From NCBI RefSeq assembly GCF_032854445.1, contig NC_088301.1, forward strand, positions 26,460,402 through 26,524,401: DNA of 64,000 nt, in the 5' to 3' direction. How positions within the stretch are numbered: position 1 is the stretch's first letter; each line of letters begins with the position of its first letter. Under the pieces are notes generated by a model. It was given only the letters and a program-made list of their open reading frames with translations, was not told the origin of the DNA and did no database searches. A program made the position numbers and the translations under genes. Below, piece by piece: positions 26,742 to 37,852 of the stretch. The stretch comes from Liolophura sinensis. Taxonomy: Eukaryota; Mollusca; Polyplacophora; Chitonida; Chitonidae.

Positions 26742-29700
26742 AAATATGAAAAATACAGAAATTTCAGAAGTACCAGCTATGTTCCTAGTACACATATGAA
26801 TGATTTTAAAATATGCTCTGCTTCTCCGTGAATGAACATAAATTTTTTTAAGGACGGCCTAGCACACGTCAATGTTTTGTGAAGTCAGTCAAGATGGTAT
26901 AATCTGGATTTTGTCCCTGGGTATTAATTCCGTGTCACACCTAAGCAGAATCTCTCCCTTCACCTGACCACACATTGGCATGGGGGGCCGCCAGTTACTG
27001 GACATTAATTCCTGACAACATTTACTCATGTACCACACAGGAAATTCACTTTTAAATCCCTTTGTAACACAAATAGGAGATTAAATTTCACCAAACATTG
27101 AAAATAACACAGTTACTTGTTTGCCTGAACTACTTCAGAAGTCCTTTTTTGCCTTCAGAGGAACAAAGTCTGAAACTAAGAAAGTATGTAAGTCTGATTT
27201 AATATGTAATGTAAAAAAACCTGTATGAAGATGCAGAAGTTTCCCAAACCCATTTTATTTACCCATAGCACAATGGTTGCTCCAATAAATTTCCAAGATA
27301 CACAATTTGATTGTAATTAATGTATTTGTTTGTGACACTCATTTCTTTGAGATGGTATATATTAACCATATTTTTGGCACAACACTTTCCAATACAGGTG
27401 CAGAAGTTACCGCTGTTTGCTTTTTTCCCCGTGAAGATTGTCAATCTGGAAAAAATAAATATGGCTAAAGAGGCTTGTCTACAGACTGGAGTTCATACTT
27501 CTCATTTTACTTCCTGAAGTTAGAACCAGTTTTTGATTAGAGGCTCCTGTGACTGAGATACAAGTGGGTGTGACAGGAAAGTTAAGTGATCTGAGAGCTA
27601 ATCACTGTATTTCACACAGCATTTCATTAATGCTATTCACCAATGTGTCAGCTGGGCTGTCCGAATTAAGGGGTAAGAGAATTTTTATCCCCACCCTGCC
27701 AATAAAAGGCATGCCCACGGGCTAGCATTTCCAATATGCCCTTAAAAACGACCAGAGGGTATTTGTCAACAGCTTAGAGCTGCCTGACTTCACCAAGCTC
27801 ATTAACTGACCACTATCTTATACAGGCCTGCTGTGTTTACCTGGGCTCAAGGGATGGACAATAACACTGCCCTGCCGAGTGACCAATTGACCGGAAACAA
27901 AGGGAGACAATGACCATAGCACCAGTCAGACAACAGGCCACAAGGCTATATCCTCTACAGTTCACTTGTGCAGAGGTGTTAAAAATTCCGTCTACAAGTA
28001 ACGATCTATTCACACCTCCTTTTATCATGGATTATAAGTTTTTTCCCTGGGGGTGTGAGAGCTGGGTCCTGTGTGTGTGTTTGGGTGGGGTGAGCCTCGG
28101 GTTGGGTTGGGGGTGTGGGGGTGAGGGTAGGGGCAGTACAAGGGCTAAACAGAGAGGGAAATAACTTCATGTCTTGTTAACAGAAACATTCACCATGCAC
28201 CAAACAAAGCCACTTCTCACCTACTATAACTAGGCCCTGGTCTTCTTATCACTATCATGAAGGTGACTTCAGTGCCCTATAACTATATCCCGGACATATC
28301 TTTTACAATGTCAACACTCGCATCCCTCTTCGCTTGATTAGAATCCTATATGCCAGAGCACGGTTGGAGTTTAACCTGGCACTCAGCAGGATTTGTAATT
28401 ATATTTTTTTAAAGAAAGTAAAACGTTTGCTGTTAAAGCCAAGCATGACAACAAACCCAAGGAATCTCTGAAAAGACCCTGAACTTCTCAAAAAGGACGC
28501 TTTCAAAGACACCACGAGAACTCATCATTGCAATTTCTCAGGCATGAACACTTTGCTAATCAGGACTTTAGCACTGACAAAAGGATGAGAGCTGGACGGA
28601 GTACAAAATATATCCCTGTGGTCAGGTCAAGTTTCCCTATCCGATTCCGGCCACACAGAGGGTCCGTTATTTATTGACCAAACAGTTCCTAGATTAAGCA
28701 GGGCTTAAATTGTCTCTAACAAAAGAGTATCTGCTGGACTAACTCTCCACTTGCCACAACATTATCGGAGGTATAGATAGCAAAACACTGAAATCACAAA
28801 CAGGACTGAGCTAGATTTCCTGCAGAACAAATAAACTTACTCAACCATCTGTTAAGATGTCCTCATTGAACCAGCAAGACTGAGATTTGGAAAGAGGATA
28901 AGACACCGAGGATAACAGCTGAATGACTGTATGAGTAACAGCAGTCACTCCTGGCAGGATGTATCCTTGATTTAACCACTAACTCCATGACAAGAATATC
29001 CAAACAGATATCAAGAGTGACTAGAGACTGCATACAGAAAACAAGGAATTTGTGAACACAGAATTGCTGAAAATGGTTCTTTCAACACTAAAGTAGAAAA
29101 ACATGTTCCAAAGGTATGAATTTCAGCAGTTTTTCATGCCTTCAGATATACTGTATGTGTCTGCTCTTACCATAATGACTGATGTATAACTGTATTTTTT
29201 AATAACTAATAATGTTAACAATTTTGAAAACACCAAGTTAAATAGACTTTTCATTTTAAGAAAATACTGAAAATATTTGTTCATAACTTATTTGAATTTT
29301 AAACGCAGTGCAGACAAAACATTTCATCATCTCCTTAGGGATGTTATTCACATAATCAAAAAACAAATTGTTTAATAACACAAAATATATGCAATATTAC
29401 ACAATCTCCTTTGGGAGAATTTTGACATCATTAAAAAAACAAATTCTGTATAAATATGAAAATGTAAAATTTCTGCTGTAAGATAAATGTGACTGACATT
29501 AAAGGAATTTGAGTGTTAATACAACGGAATTCAATTAATACCCATGTCAGATACATCATAAACTTTTTTAATTATTCACTGTCAGACTGAAAAGTAACTC
29601 TGATACTTTTGCCCAAGGACACAGCATTAAATAAATATGGAAAACCATCCTTTAATGAAATGTCTATAGAAGTTAGTGTTAGTTATTCAAAAAATGCAAT

Positions 29701-30365
29701 TATACTTGTCATTATGGTAAAACCTGACACTTCCCCTCTTGAGAATTACAAGAAATTTGTAGTTCCCCCTTTCCCTCCCCCAATTTTTCATATAGCACCC
29801 AGGGAAGTCATTAAACTACAAAATGCAGAGAAACTTGACAAGAGAGAAGCCACTGAATTGTATAGTCAATTCTCTTCCCAGTTCTCTCTCAATTAAGAGT
29901 CTAGATATGTTTCCCTACAGGTTCACAGGTCTGTGAGAGGGAACTGTCTAAGGCTGCCATTAAGAAGCAATTATTTCTCTGGCAATAGATTCATTATCCT
30001 GTCATCACACTTCACAATGGCCACAAGGGACACTGGTCAAGTCTGAAAAAGTTAGAGCCTTCACAATACTTGAGGCTGACCAGTAAGTGACCTGTCCACT
30101 GGGCTCTCTATCCACTAGCCCTCCAATCTATTTTAATATAGGTCTCGTAACTGACCAGACAGAGGTTGGTCACCCCACCCAGCACTGGTTGGCTCTCAAC
30201 ACAATACATCATCACACGCCAATAATGGCTTTTTAAAGACCTCCCAAATTTATGAGCCGAAACCAAATCTCCTTCCCTTCTGATCACCACTGCTGGATAA
30301 ATTTGCAAAATATCACCACCTTGTTGGAATACTTTAAACAAATTTTAGGGAGTATCTGAAGTATA

Positions 30366-30502
30366 TTTTGACCTGCGGATGGTCGTGGGTTTCCCCCGGG
30401 CTGTGCCCGGTTTCCACCCACCATAATGCTGGCTGCCGTCGTACAAGTGAAATATTCTTGAGTACGGCGTAAAACACCAATCAAATAAATAAATAAATAA
30501 AT
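30366..30502 (+). mobile_element. SINE (family 1), 5'-truncated
   Basis: Plus-strand copy beginning at GACCTGCGGATGGTCGTGGG, close to the truncation point of other short copies, and ending in (AAAT)n. Flanks AAGTATA at 30359 and 30503 form a short possible TSD. Confidence 0.88.
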
Positions 30503-30817
30503 AAGTATACTTGAAGAATTACAAGGCGTGGGCATACTGGGAAGTAAACCGGTTGTGAAATGCAGGGTGTTACGGATATTACGACGAGAAAGACACGGCT
30601 GCATTGCAGCTATCAATATCTGTCAAAACAGGTTGTGAAAAATTAAATGACATATTAAGAACTCAAGCATGTGGCAATATATCAAATGATGCAATAAAAA
30701 CATACAAGGTTGTGGTAAAACTTAGTTTACTCCTCGTTTAATTGTACGTGTAGTCTTTTTAAATACTGAAAGTTTTTCCAGAAGTGGCTGGGCAGTTTCT
30801 CAAGACTCTAAATTCAA

Positions 30818-30879
30818 CCTCTAATGCTAGAACCATCTAATGCTGGAGCCATCTAATGCTAGAACCATCTAATGCTACA
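30818..30879. repeat. Short tandem repeat, about 16-17-bp unit, 4 copies
   Basis: Units close to CATCTAATGCTAGAAC repeat head to tail. Confidence 0.85.
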
Positions 30880-32663
30880 TGTCCTGGCACCTTTTATTTG
30901 TTTTCTGTACATTTTATTTCAGATACAAATGTACTTTTATTGAAGCCAATGAGTGTGTTTTCTTGTAGTTGCCATCTGTTTTTTCTCACTTTACCAGGAC
31001 TTATTGGGGTAAGACTATCCTGTGCTGGTTCAAAGCTTACAGTGAAGAGATAAGGGCAATCAGTGCATTCACACATTGTTTGCAATAAAACATGCACTGC
31101 CTTACAAAACCCAAAATGGGACAATCCAAGTACCTCCATAAAACCCTGAATTCTAGACAATTGTAAACAGTTTATCCAAACACACAAGCATATGCAGCTT
31201 GTTTAATGTTTATCCTTTTGAGGAACAATAAGGTTTCCGAAGATAAAAAAAAGTCTCTCCAATACCAATTCTCACATGGTTGCTAACAGGCATACTACAT
31301 ATGTCAACCATTCTCTAACTGTGGCCAATCCTTGTTTTCACTATTGTAAGCAGGCTCAAGCAGGGGGCCATAAAACCAATAAATTATCACCGATGGCTGA
31401 AGCCAGACAACAGGACAGAAATCATCTCTCTGTTCATTCTGGTTATCTTCACAATGTCCCAAAGTCTTGACTCAGGTCTTTTCTAATGGTAATAGAAGTC
31501 ATACCCTACAGCTGTTCCAATCTCATGCCCAAAGTGTCAGAGGAAACTGTTTTCTGTGGCTGTGCTCCAGTCATTGGAAGGATGAAGCAGGGGAGGGGGA
31601 TGTAGCGGGGAGGAGGGTTGTCAAGGCTAGGTTATTCAAAAGTAATCCTTCATTCCCCTCTCCAGTCCCTTGGCCTGCCATCTGGAGCACTGAACTGTTA
31701 ACCAGATAGACTGACATTCCTCATACCCAAGGACAGATCCAGACAAACCTCAGCCCTTAGTGTCCTCACGGTCAGTGGTTTCTCCATGACACTACTACTG
31801 ACCTAACCCTCCTACCCTGTGGTCTCAGACCCCTGAGAGAGACAACAGGAATCATCTTAATCCCTGTCTATATGGTAATCACTGTCAGCACATCCTATTC
31901 ACCCATGCTCCTGCTGATACATCACTTGTCATTTCTCCTCAAAATTGGCATTACAGGTCTCCCAACTGGAAACGCGACACCGGCACTACAGTGGTTTCAT
32001 ACCTCATAATTCAATTTTTTTCAGAAAGTAAATATCAAACTATAACGGGGCGAACCTCAATTCCCTGACAGGGGCTTCCATTTGTTAATTGCATTAGGCA
32101 TGGATCTGTTTTGAGATACGCGGCAATAAGTGTCAACGGAAGAGAATGCTACAACATGATTACCTTTGACTCTTTTGTCCTCACGTCAAATGAACAAATC
32201 TCAAATAACAAATGGATCTCGGAGATATCCTTTATTGGGGCTTGTGGGTTTCTCCAAGGAACAAAATGGTAATGAATCAATCTTACACTTATAGATTTCC
32301 TCTCTCTTATGTTCCCAATCTGTCATCATCAAACAATAGATACCTCAGAAGGATGGATGAGGTTCTTCACATCTCTGCACAGAGACACATGTGCTGTCAT
32401 ATAACACTAACACATAGATACGTATACAGTGCTGAATTTCATATCGCCCAACAAATAGTGCCCCCACTAGCTGACTGATTTTAACGCTAAAGATTGAAAC
32501 ATGACAACGTAAAAATGACCAAACTGCCTTTTCATACATGCAAGAAATAAGTAAAAAAAAAGGTGCCAAAAAAGGATATTACAAGCTTACTAAAATAAAA
32601 AGTCAGCAGAAATGAAACAATTTAACAACATCTGTCATTACTTTTCACACATACAGTGAACCG

Positions 32664-33025
32664 GCCCCGATAGCACAGTTGGTAGATCGTCTGCTCCAGG
32701 AGGCAGTAGATCCAGGGTCAATCCTGGGTCGGGTCACACCTAAGACTTTAAAAGAGGAGGTTGTAGCTTCCTTGCTTGGTGTTCAGCATTAAGGGGAAGT
32801 GAAACAACTGGTTGATCTGTATCAGTAATGGCATGGGTGGGGCAGCTTACTGGCCCTTGGTAAGTCATCTGAGTAAAGCAGCACTAGACAAAAGAGCGTT
32901 GGAAATCCGTCCTGCTGCAAGGAGGCACATTACATGCACTCTAAAGACTCTAAAGACGTTGTCATGTGACTGAAAAATTGTTAAGTACGGCCTTAAACCC
33001 CCAGGCACGCGCTCACTCACTCTAT
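32664..33025 (+). mobile_element. tRNA-derived SINE, family 2, full length
   Basis: The head GCCCCGATAGCACAGTTGGT has an A-box pattern, and GGGTCAATCCTGGG is a B-box pattern. The roughly 360-bp body ends in CATGTGACTGAAAAATTGTT, then AAGTACGGCCTTAAACCCCC and a short CACT-type tail. The 3' TTAAGTACGGC-AAAC motif recalls that of family 1, so both may use a similar LINE partner. Confidence 0.85.
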
Positions 33026-33897
33026 GCACATATATGTATCTGATATACAGTATGAATATACTAGTAAATATTACGGAATATGTTTCATTGAAACAAAAAA
33101 AAATTGAAGTGTTACACTACTTTATCTGTAAGTTTGTATATTTATTGAACTTATGTTTAATGTCAAACTTTATACAGACAAGTGATTGCCAACAAACGTA
33201 AGATTGTTGAAATGGACTAATGGGAATCTTTGTCCTCTGGGACGCACATCTCAGCGTGAAAATAGGCAAATCCGCAAATTCTCTGAGAGGGGACTGAACC
33301 CGCACCTTGTGTATTTAGCAGTATATTTCTGGTCAGACTGAAACTGACAAGGATTAAGGTTAACCAAGAGATTCTGTTGTGACACAAAAGTCAACAAATA
33401 TCAAAATGGAAGGCTTCAGAAACCACTGGTGTATCATTGCGCATAAACACTCATGAATGGCATACCAGTAAACCATACTTGTACCAGTAGCAGGGAGCGA
33501 GGGCTGGACAACTAAGACTACGTAGGGCAGGTAAGAGTACTGCGGTGTGGTGAGGCAATTACCACATCTTAGACCTCTCACTCCACACCTTGCTGACAGA
33601 CTGACAAGTATTTCACAAGTCTGTCCCATCTCACCTCACAGGCAGCTCAGACATCACAGTGGAGAGAGTAAAGGATGTTGCTACCATGTCAAGACTGCTT
33701 GATGTGGCATAAGGTGGTATGCTGTCTAAATCCTCACTGTATCAACACAGTAACAGTACTGTTACGATTTCAGGCTTGTTTTCTATCAAACTCTTTCTTG
33801 CTAATAGAAATGTCTTACTTAGAATCCCATGTATAATGGTGAAAGCAGGAAAAGCTACGAAAAATTGATACAGTAGTTTTTAAGCAATGAACCCTGA

Positions 33898-34154
33898 TGA
33901 GGTCTCTATGGCTCAGTTGCTTAATGCGCTAGCGCAGCGTAATGACCCAGAAGCCTCTCACCAATGCGGTCGCTGTGAGTTCAAGTCCAGGTCATGCTGG
34001 CTTCCTCTCCGGCCGTGGGAAGGTCTGCCAGCAACCTGCGGATGGTCATGGGTTTCGGGTTTCTGCTCGGTTTCCAACCACCATAATGCTGGTCGCCATC
34101 ATATAAGTGAAATATTCTTGAGTACAGCGTAAAACACCAATCAAATAAATAAAC
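33898..34154 (+). mobile_element. Full-length SINE (family 1) with 10-bp TSD
   Basis: Head GGTCTCTATGGCTCAGTTGC with A box, then GAGTTCAAGTCCAGG (B box), body and AAAT tail. TGAACCCTGA flanks it at 33888-33897 and 34155-34164. This copy shows the full element in the sense orientation. Confidence 0.93.
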
Positions 34155-34904
34155 TGAACCCTGACTGGCTATATCACTCTGTAGGTACGTGGGAATGGCG
34201 GCCAAGCTCTGAAAGAGGTGCAATAGACCTTGTTTTGGTGTCAGGCTTGGATAGAAGTGTACATGTAACAGACTCTGAGGTTCCAACTTTGACAAGAGAT
34301 GTAATAGGCCTGGTATTGAGCTGATAATAAATTTGAAGGTGAGCTTTGACTGACTGAGGTGTAATAGGTTCATACAGTGGAGTGATCGTTCTCTAACGAC
34401 AGATAGACATGCGAGGCTTGCCTCACCTTAGCTTTGTGGTTGTCTAGCTGTACAGGTCCATGTACATACCTTTATAGGTTTAGACAGTTAGGACCTTGAG
34501 CGTTCTGTTGTCAGGGGGCTGATAAGATCAGTATATAGTCTCAGCGATTTGAGATAAAACCATTCTTTTCCAGAGCCTGTTTGTAACGCTGATCTATCAC
34601 ACAGAACGGGTGTTTATGCCAGGTAAAAACATACCTAAATTGGCTCTGCTACAATAGAGTGTGGAATTCTACATGGGGGTAATTATAACACCTTGGCTGA
34701 TCCCTATCTTAACGGTTAGCATAATGGCAGGTAATACCAACTCCTGGACAGCTACGTACAGACACACCTGACCTAACCCTCAGACATTCATCTACCACAC
34801 CTTACTGCTGCTGACAAATGGCAAGAAATCATAATCAGCTACCCGTGGCAGTAAAATTACCTTCAAGACAAACAGCTGATGACTGATAACCATAGGGGGG
34901 TGGG

Positions 34905-34926
34905 CGAAGGGGGGGGGGGGGGGGGG
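34905..34926. repeat. Poly-G tract
   Basis: A G run with a single interruption on the plus strand. Confidence 0.9.
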
Positions 34927-36465
34927 TATACCAGAGTATGGCTTCGGCAAACTTTAACAATGAATCCACAGTGACTCTAACTGGATCCTAGTGTAATATA
35001 TATTATATGCAGTGCATATCCAAACAATCCAGAGACACCATTTTAGGCCCCAGTTGATCTCCACTGCAATTTGCTACCTTCATTTATTTGCATGATATAG
35101 GTACATATACCTACATGTACTTAAAACAGCAGATTACAGACACGGATAAAGGCAGATATGTAAATCCATTTTCTCTTAATTTTTTTTTTATAGGAAATCA
35201 TGTTGCAATTGTTTAAATGACAAAAGAAAACATGATCTTTGAGAAAACACACACTAAAAGTCTTCCGAGATAGTGTTCCACATTTGACCTCACATCAAAA
35301 CAAATACACATGCAATGATTCACTCTGCATTTTAAAATTTCAGTCCAATAACTACACAAAAACCGAAAGTACACAAATGGTGACCTCTTCGCATTAATTA
35401 CATGTATCTTAATCCCTTAGCATTGTTGACATCATTCGTGTTTGTTTTTCTTTTTCATTTATCAATGAAATATTTTCAAATTCATTAATAAATAATTTCA
35501 AGAATTTATTAAAATCTTAGCTCAGTAATTTGCAATACATGTACAAGTACCTTGTGTCTGACAGGTCTACTGAAACTCCCTTCCCCTAGAGCCCTAATCC
35601 CCCTTATACTATTCCCACCCTCCCATATTTTCTTCACCTGTGTCCATTTACTCTTGTCCAGATGGCAGGCATTCACAGCTTACATCCAACTGGCCAGTTT
35701 TAAGATCAAATTATGTTAAGGAACTCTCTCATACTGGGCATGGTTTGTCCAAGCCCCCTCTTGTAATAAATAGTTCCTACAAGAGCTGTGTTATCTGGAG
35801 TATCATCTCAAACACAGCACAATCCTGCTAGCACACCTCCTATATGAATGTTGATATCAATCTCAGGGCTTAACCCAGCTAAGGTTTCACTGAAATTTAT
35901 CTCTACTCACATAGAATTATTCACACTTCCCACCCTTATCACGGGCACCCAATTTTAATGTCAGGAAATCATGGCCAATAAAATTTTATTGTTTTCACTA
36001 GGCAAAATTTAAATAACTATGAACACCTCTGAAAAGCTGTAAAGTTCATTCTCAGATTCTGTTCGATTTTCGTGCTTTATATACTTTCTTAGTTCTCTGC
36101 TGGTTTGTGTTATACACTGTTGTTGGGAATTGCCTTGCGATTACTGACCTGTACCGGGTAATCTCCTTATTGGTTGACAGCTGGTATATGAATGTCTGTT
36201 TCGATGCATAGATGCGGGGTAAATTGAAAATGGCACACCCTGATAAAACTATCCCCCGTGAACTCTATATATCCTTATATTACATGAATTCACTGACCAG
36301 TATGTTTTATGAATATTGCTTAATACTTGTACCATTGCATGTATAACGAATATGGAGGATACTCTAATTTATGAGACTACTTCATTAAACCTTTTGGATA
36401 TATATTTGGGCAGAATTTATTACAATGATAAAATAAGAGAATTTAAATTAATAGTACAATAATAT

Positions 36466-36493
36466 GCATTTAATTGATAGATCAATTAAATGC
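36466..36493. repeat. Perfect 13-bp inverted repeat with 2-bp spacer
   Basis: GCATTTAATTGAT and its complement ATCAATTAAATGC are separated by AG. It holds the homeodomain-type core TAATTG/CAATTA on both arms and sits about 1.1 kb inside intron 1 of the FREM-like gene. Confidence 0.8.
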
Positions 36494-37550
36494 GAACAAA
36501 ATGTCCTCCCTCTTTCAGTTAAAATGTCATGAAATTTTAACTTGTTCAACCCCAAATCAGCATAGCTAGAGAAGTCAAAATTAATTATTCTTAGCTGTAG
36601 ATTAGGTAGTGTGAAATCTGACATTCCATGAATGGGTCTATTCCAAACAATGGGCCGTATGAAACCAAGTCTCCCCTACCACCAACAGTTGTATAACATA
36701 ACATGACACTGTAAACAAAAATCCCCGAGGACAGACTACCAGGGGGTTCTGTTTTCTGATAAAAGGAATAAACACAAACCACTTTATATCCTGGTCCACC
36801 ACAAACCTGCTTTGTATCATATCTGTGTGAGGTTTTTTTTTTTAAAATGTAGCTAACGGATTGAACCGCTGAGAACTATCTTGCCCGTCAATGGTTTCAT
36901 GCAAAATTGGGAATCTTGTATGTAAATAAAAGACGGGCCCGTGTATAAAATTGCTTCTAAAATTCCTGTCATTTTTATGAACTGCTGAAGATAAATGCTA
37001 GTGTCATATGCAATATATTGATTTGCACATGACAACATGTTAAGTTTATCAGCAATTTGGGAAATTCCTAGTGAGCAGTTTTACGGAATGTTTTCTATAC
37101 ATAGACTCTATAGGCCTTGGCTGTCTTCAAAAAAAATAAAAGCTAACAATATTTACTAGCTATGTCAAAAGTCAGTAAATCCGCAGCCTATTTGGGCTGA
37201 AGTCGTTCAGAAGGAAGCTTGATTAAATGGTGATTTGTTGAGTCTCCAGTGCCATTAACACCGAGTTGAGTTTTTCCTACTTCACTCAGTGTGGCAAGGA
37301 AAAAAGAAAACACAGTCATTTATCACGATGCGGTATTTCACGGCCAATTTGAGAACCTTGGAGCTGTAGGCCTACCGATGACGTCATTCTCTGTCTGACG
37401 AGAGAGAATCGCGCAGGAGTAAATTGGAAAAAATTAAAAGCGCCTATATTTTCAATCAATTTATATATTTTACACAATATCCCACGCGTATACATCTTTA
37501 ACAGTCTGTGTCTACATATTTAGTTATGTAATATTTAGCTATCCGCTTAC

Positions 37551-37790
37551 CTGCGGTTCCACTCGGCCTGCACGCTGGGTAATTGGGTCATTTTGCACGA
37601 CCTCCAAACGACACTTTTCTGTTCCTTTCATGGGACTAAAAGTGAAATCCTCGGGAAGGAAGTAGACAGACCTGCCAATTTTCACCGACAGGTCGTTTTT
37701 TCGGAGCAGTAACTGTGCTTGAGTGGTCCAGGCAATAGCCAGGAAAACTGCCAACGTGGGGAGGTTTATCCGAGAGTTGCCGACGGCCAT
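37551..37790 (-). CDS. First coding exon of a FRAS1/FREM-family extracellular matrix protein
   Basis: The ATG at 37790-37788 has a strong context (A at -3, G at +4). Eighty codons follow to the consensus donor CCGCAG|GTAAGC, phase 0. Residues 1-26 look like a signal peptide: a hydrophobic core LPTLAVFLAIAW and a likely cut after TTQA. The mature start LLLRKNDLSVKIGRSVYFLP, then KCRLEVVQNDPITQRAGRVE, matches the layout I know from FREM1/FREM2-type proteins, where this region precedes the CSPG repeats. Family members are large secreted basement-membrane proteins that in vertebrates act in epithelial-mesenchymal adhesion. Human FRAS1 starts with VWC and furin-like repeats, so this exon is more FREM-like. 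Which paralogue it is cannot be told from one exon. Confidence 0.8.
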
Positions 37791-37852
37791 TGTCCTTATC
37801 TTGTCAGCAAGTGCACCGAAAAATCCTCATTCTTCCCAAAGAACTCATGAAA
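37791..37852 (-). other. Probable 5' UTR segment of the FREM-like gene
   Basis: Directly upstream of the ATG. A plausible acceptor (TTATTTTCCCAG, AG at 37854-37853) would start an exon at 37852. The segment holds a short upstream ORF beginning at the ATG at 37848 and stopping before the main start, which could reduce translation. Splicing from an upstream noncoding exon is inferred, not shown. Confidence 0.35.

Larger units (their letters stand above)
1..37550 (-). other. Intron 1 of the FREM-like gene (partial, at least 37.5 kb)
   Basis: The region lies 3' of the consensus donor at 37550. No second FREM-like exon, no long conserved ORF and no other coding gene could be found in it on either strand. 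It is AT-rich and CpG-poor and holds SINEs, a MITE and minisatellites listed separately. Stretches that are neither repeat nor ORF (about 1931-4000, 5904-9059, 10128-11394, 12524-16185, 17407-20816, 21401-25404, 26043-30365, 30503-32663, 34165-36465) show nothing I can name. Any of them could hold intronic enhancers. Confidence 0.6.

Noticed and set aside
33888-34164. tRNA gene from the tRNA-like head
   Set aside because: The A and B boxes belong to a SINE with body, tail and target-site duplication; no complete cloverleaf was identified.
33981-34373. 130-codon minus-strand ORF
   Set aside because: Mostly antisense of the full-length SINE at 33898-34154.
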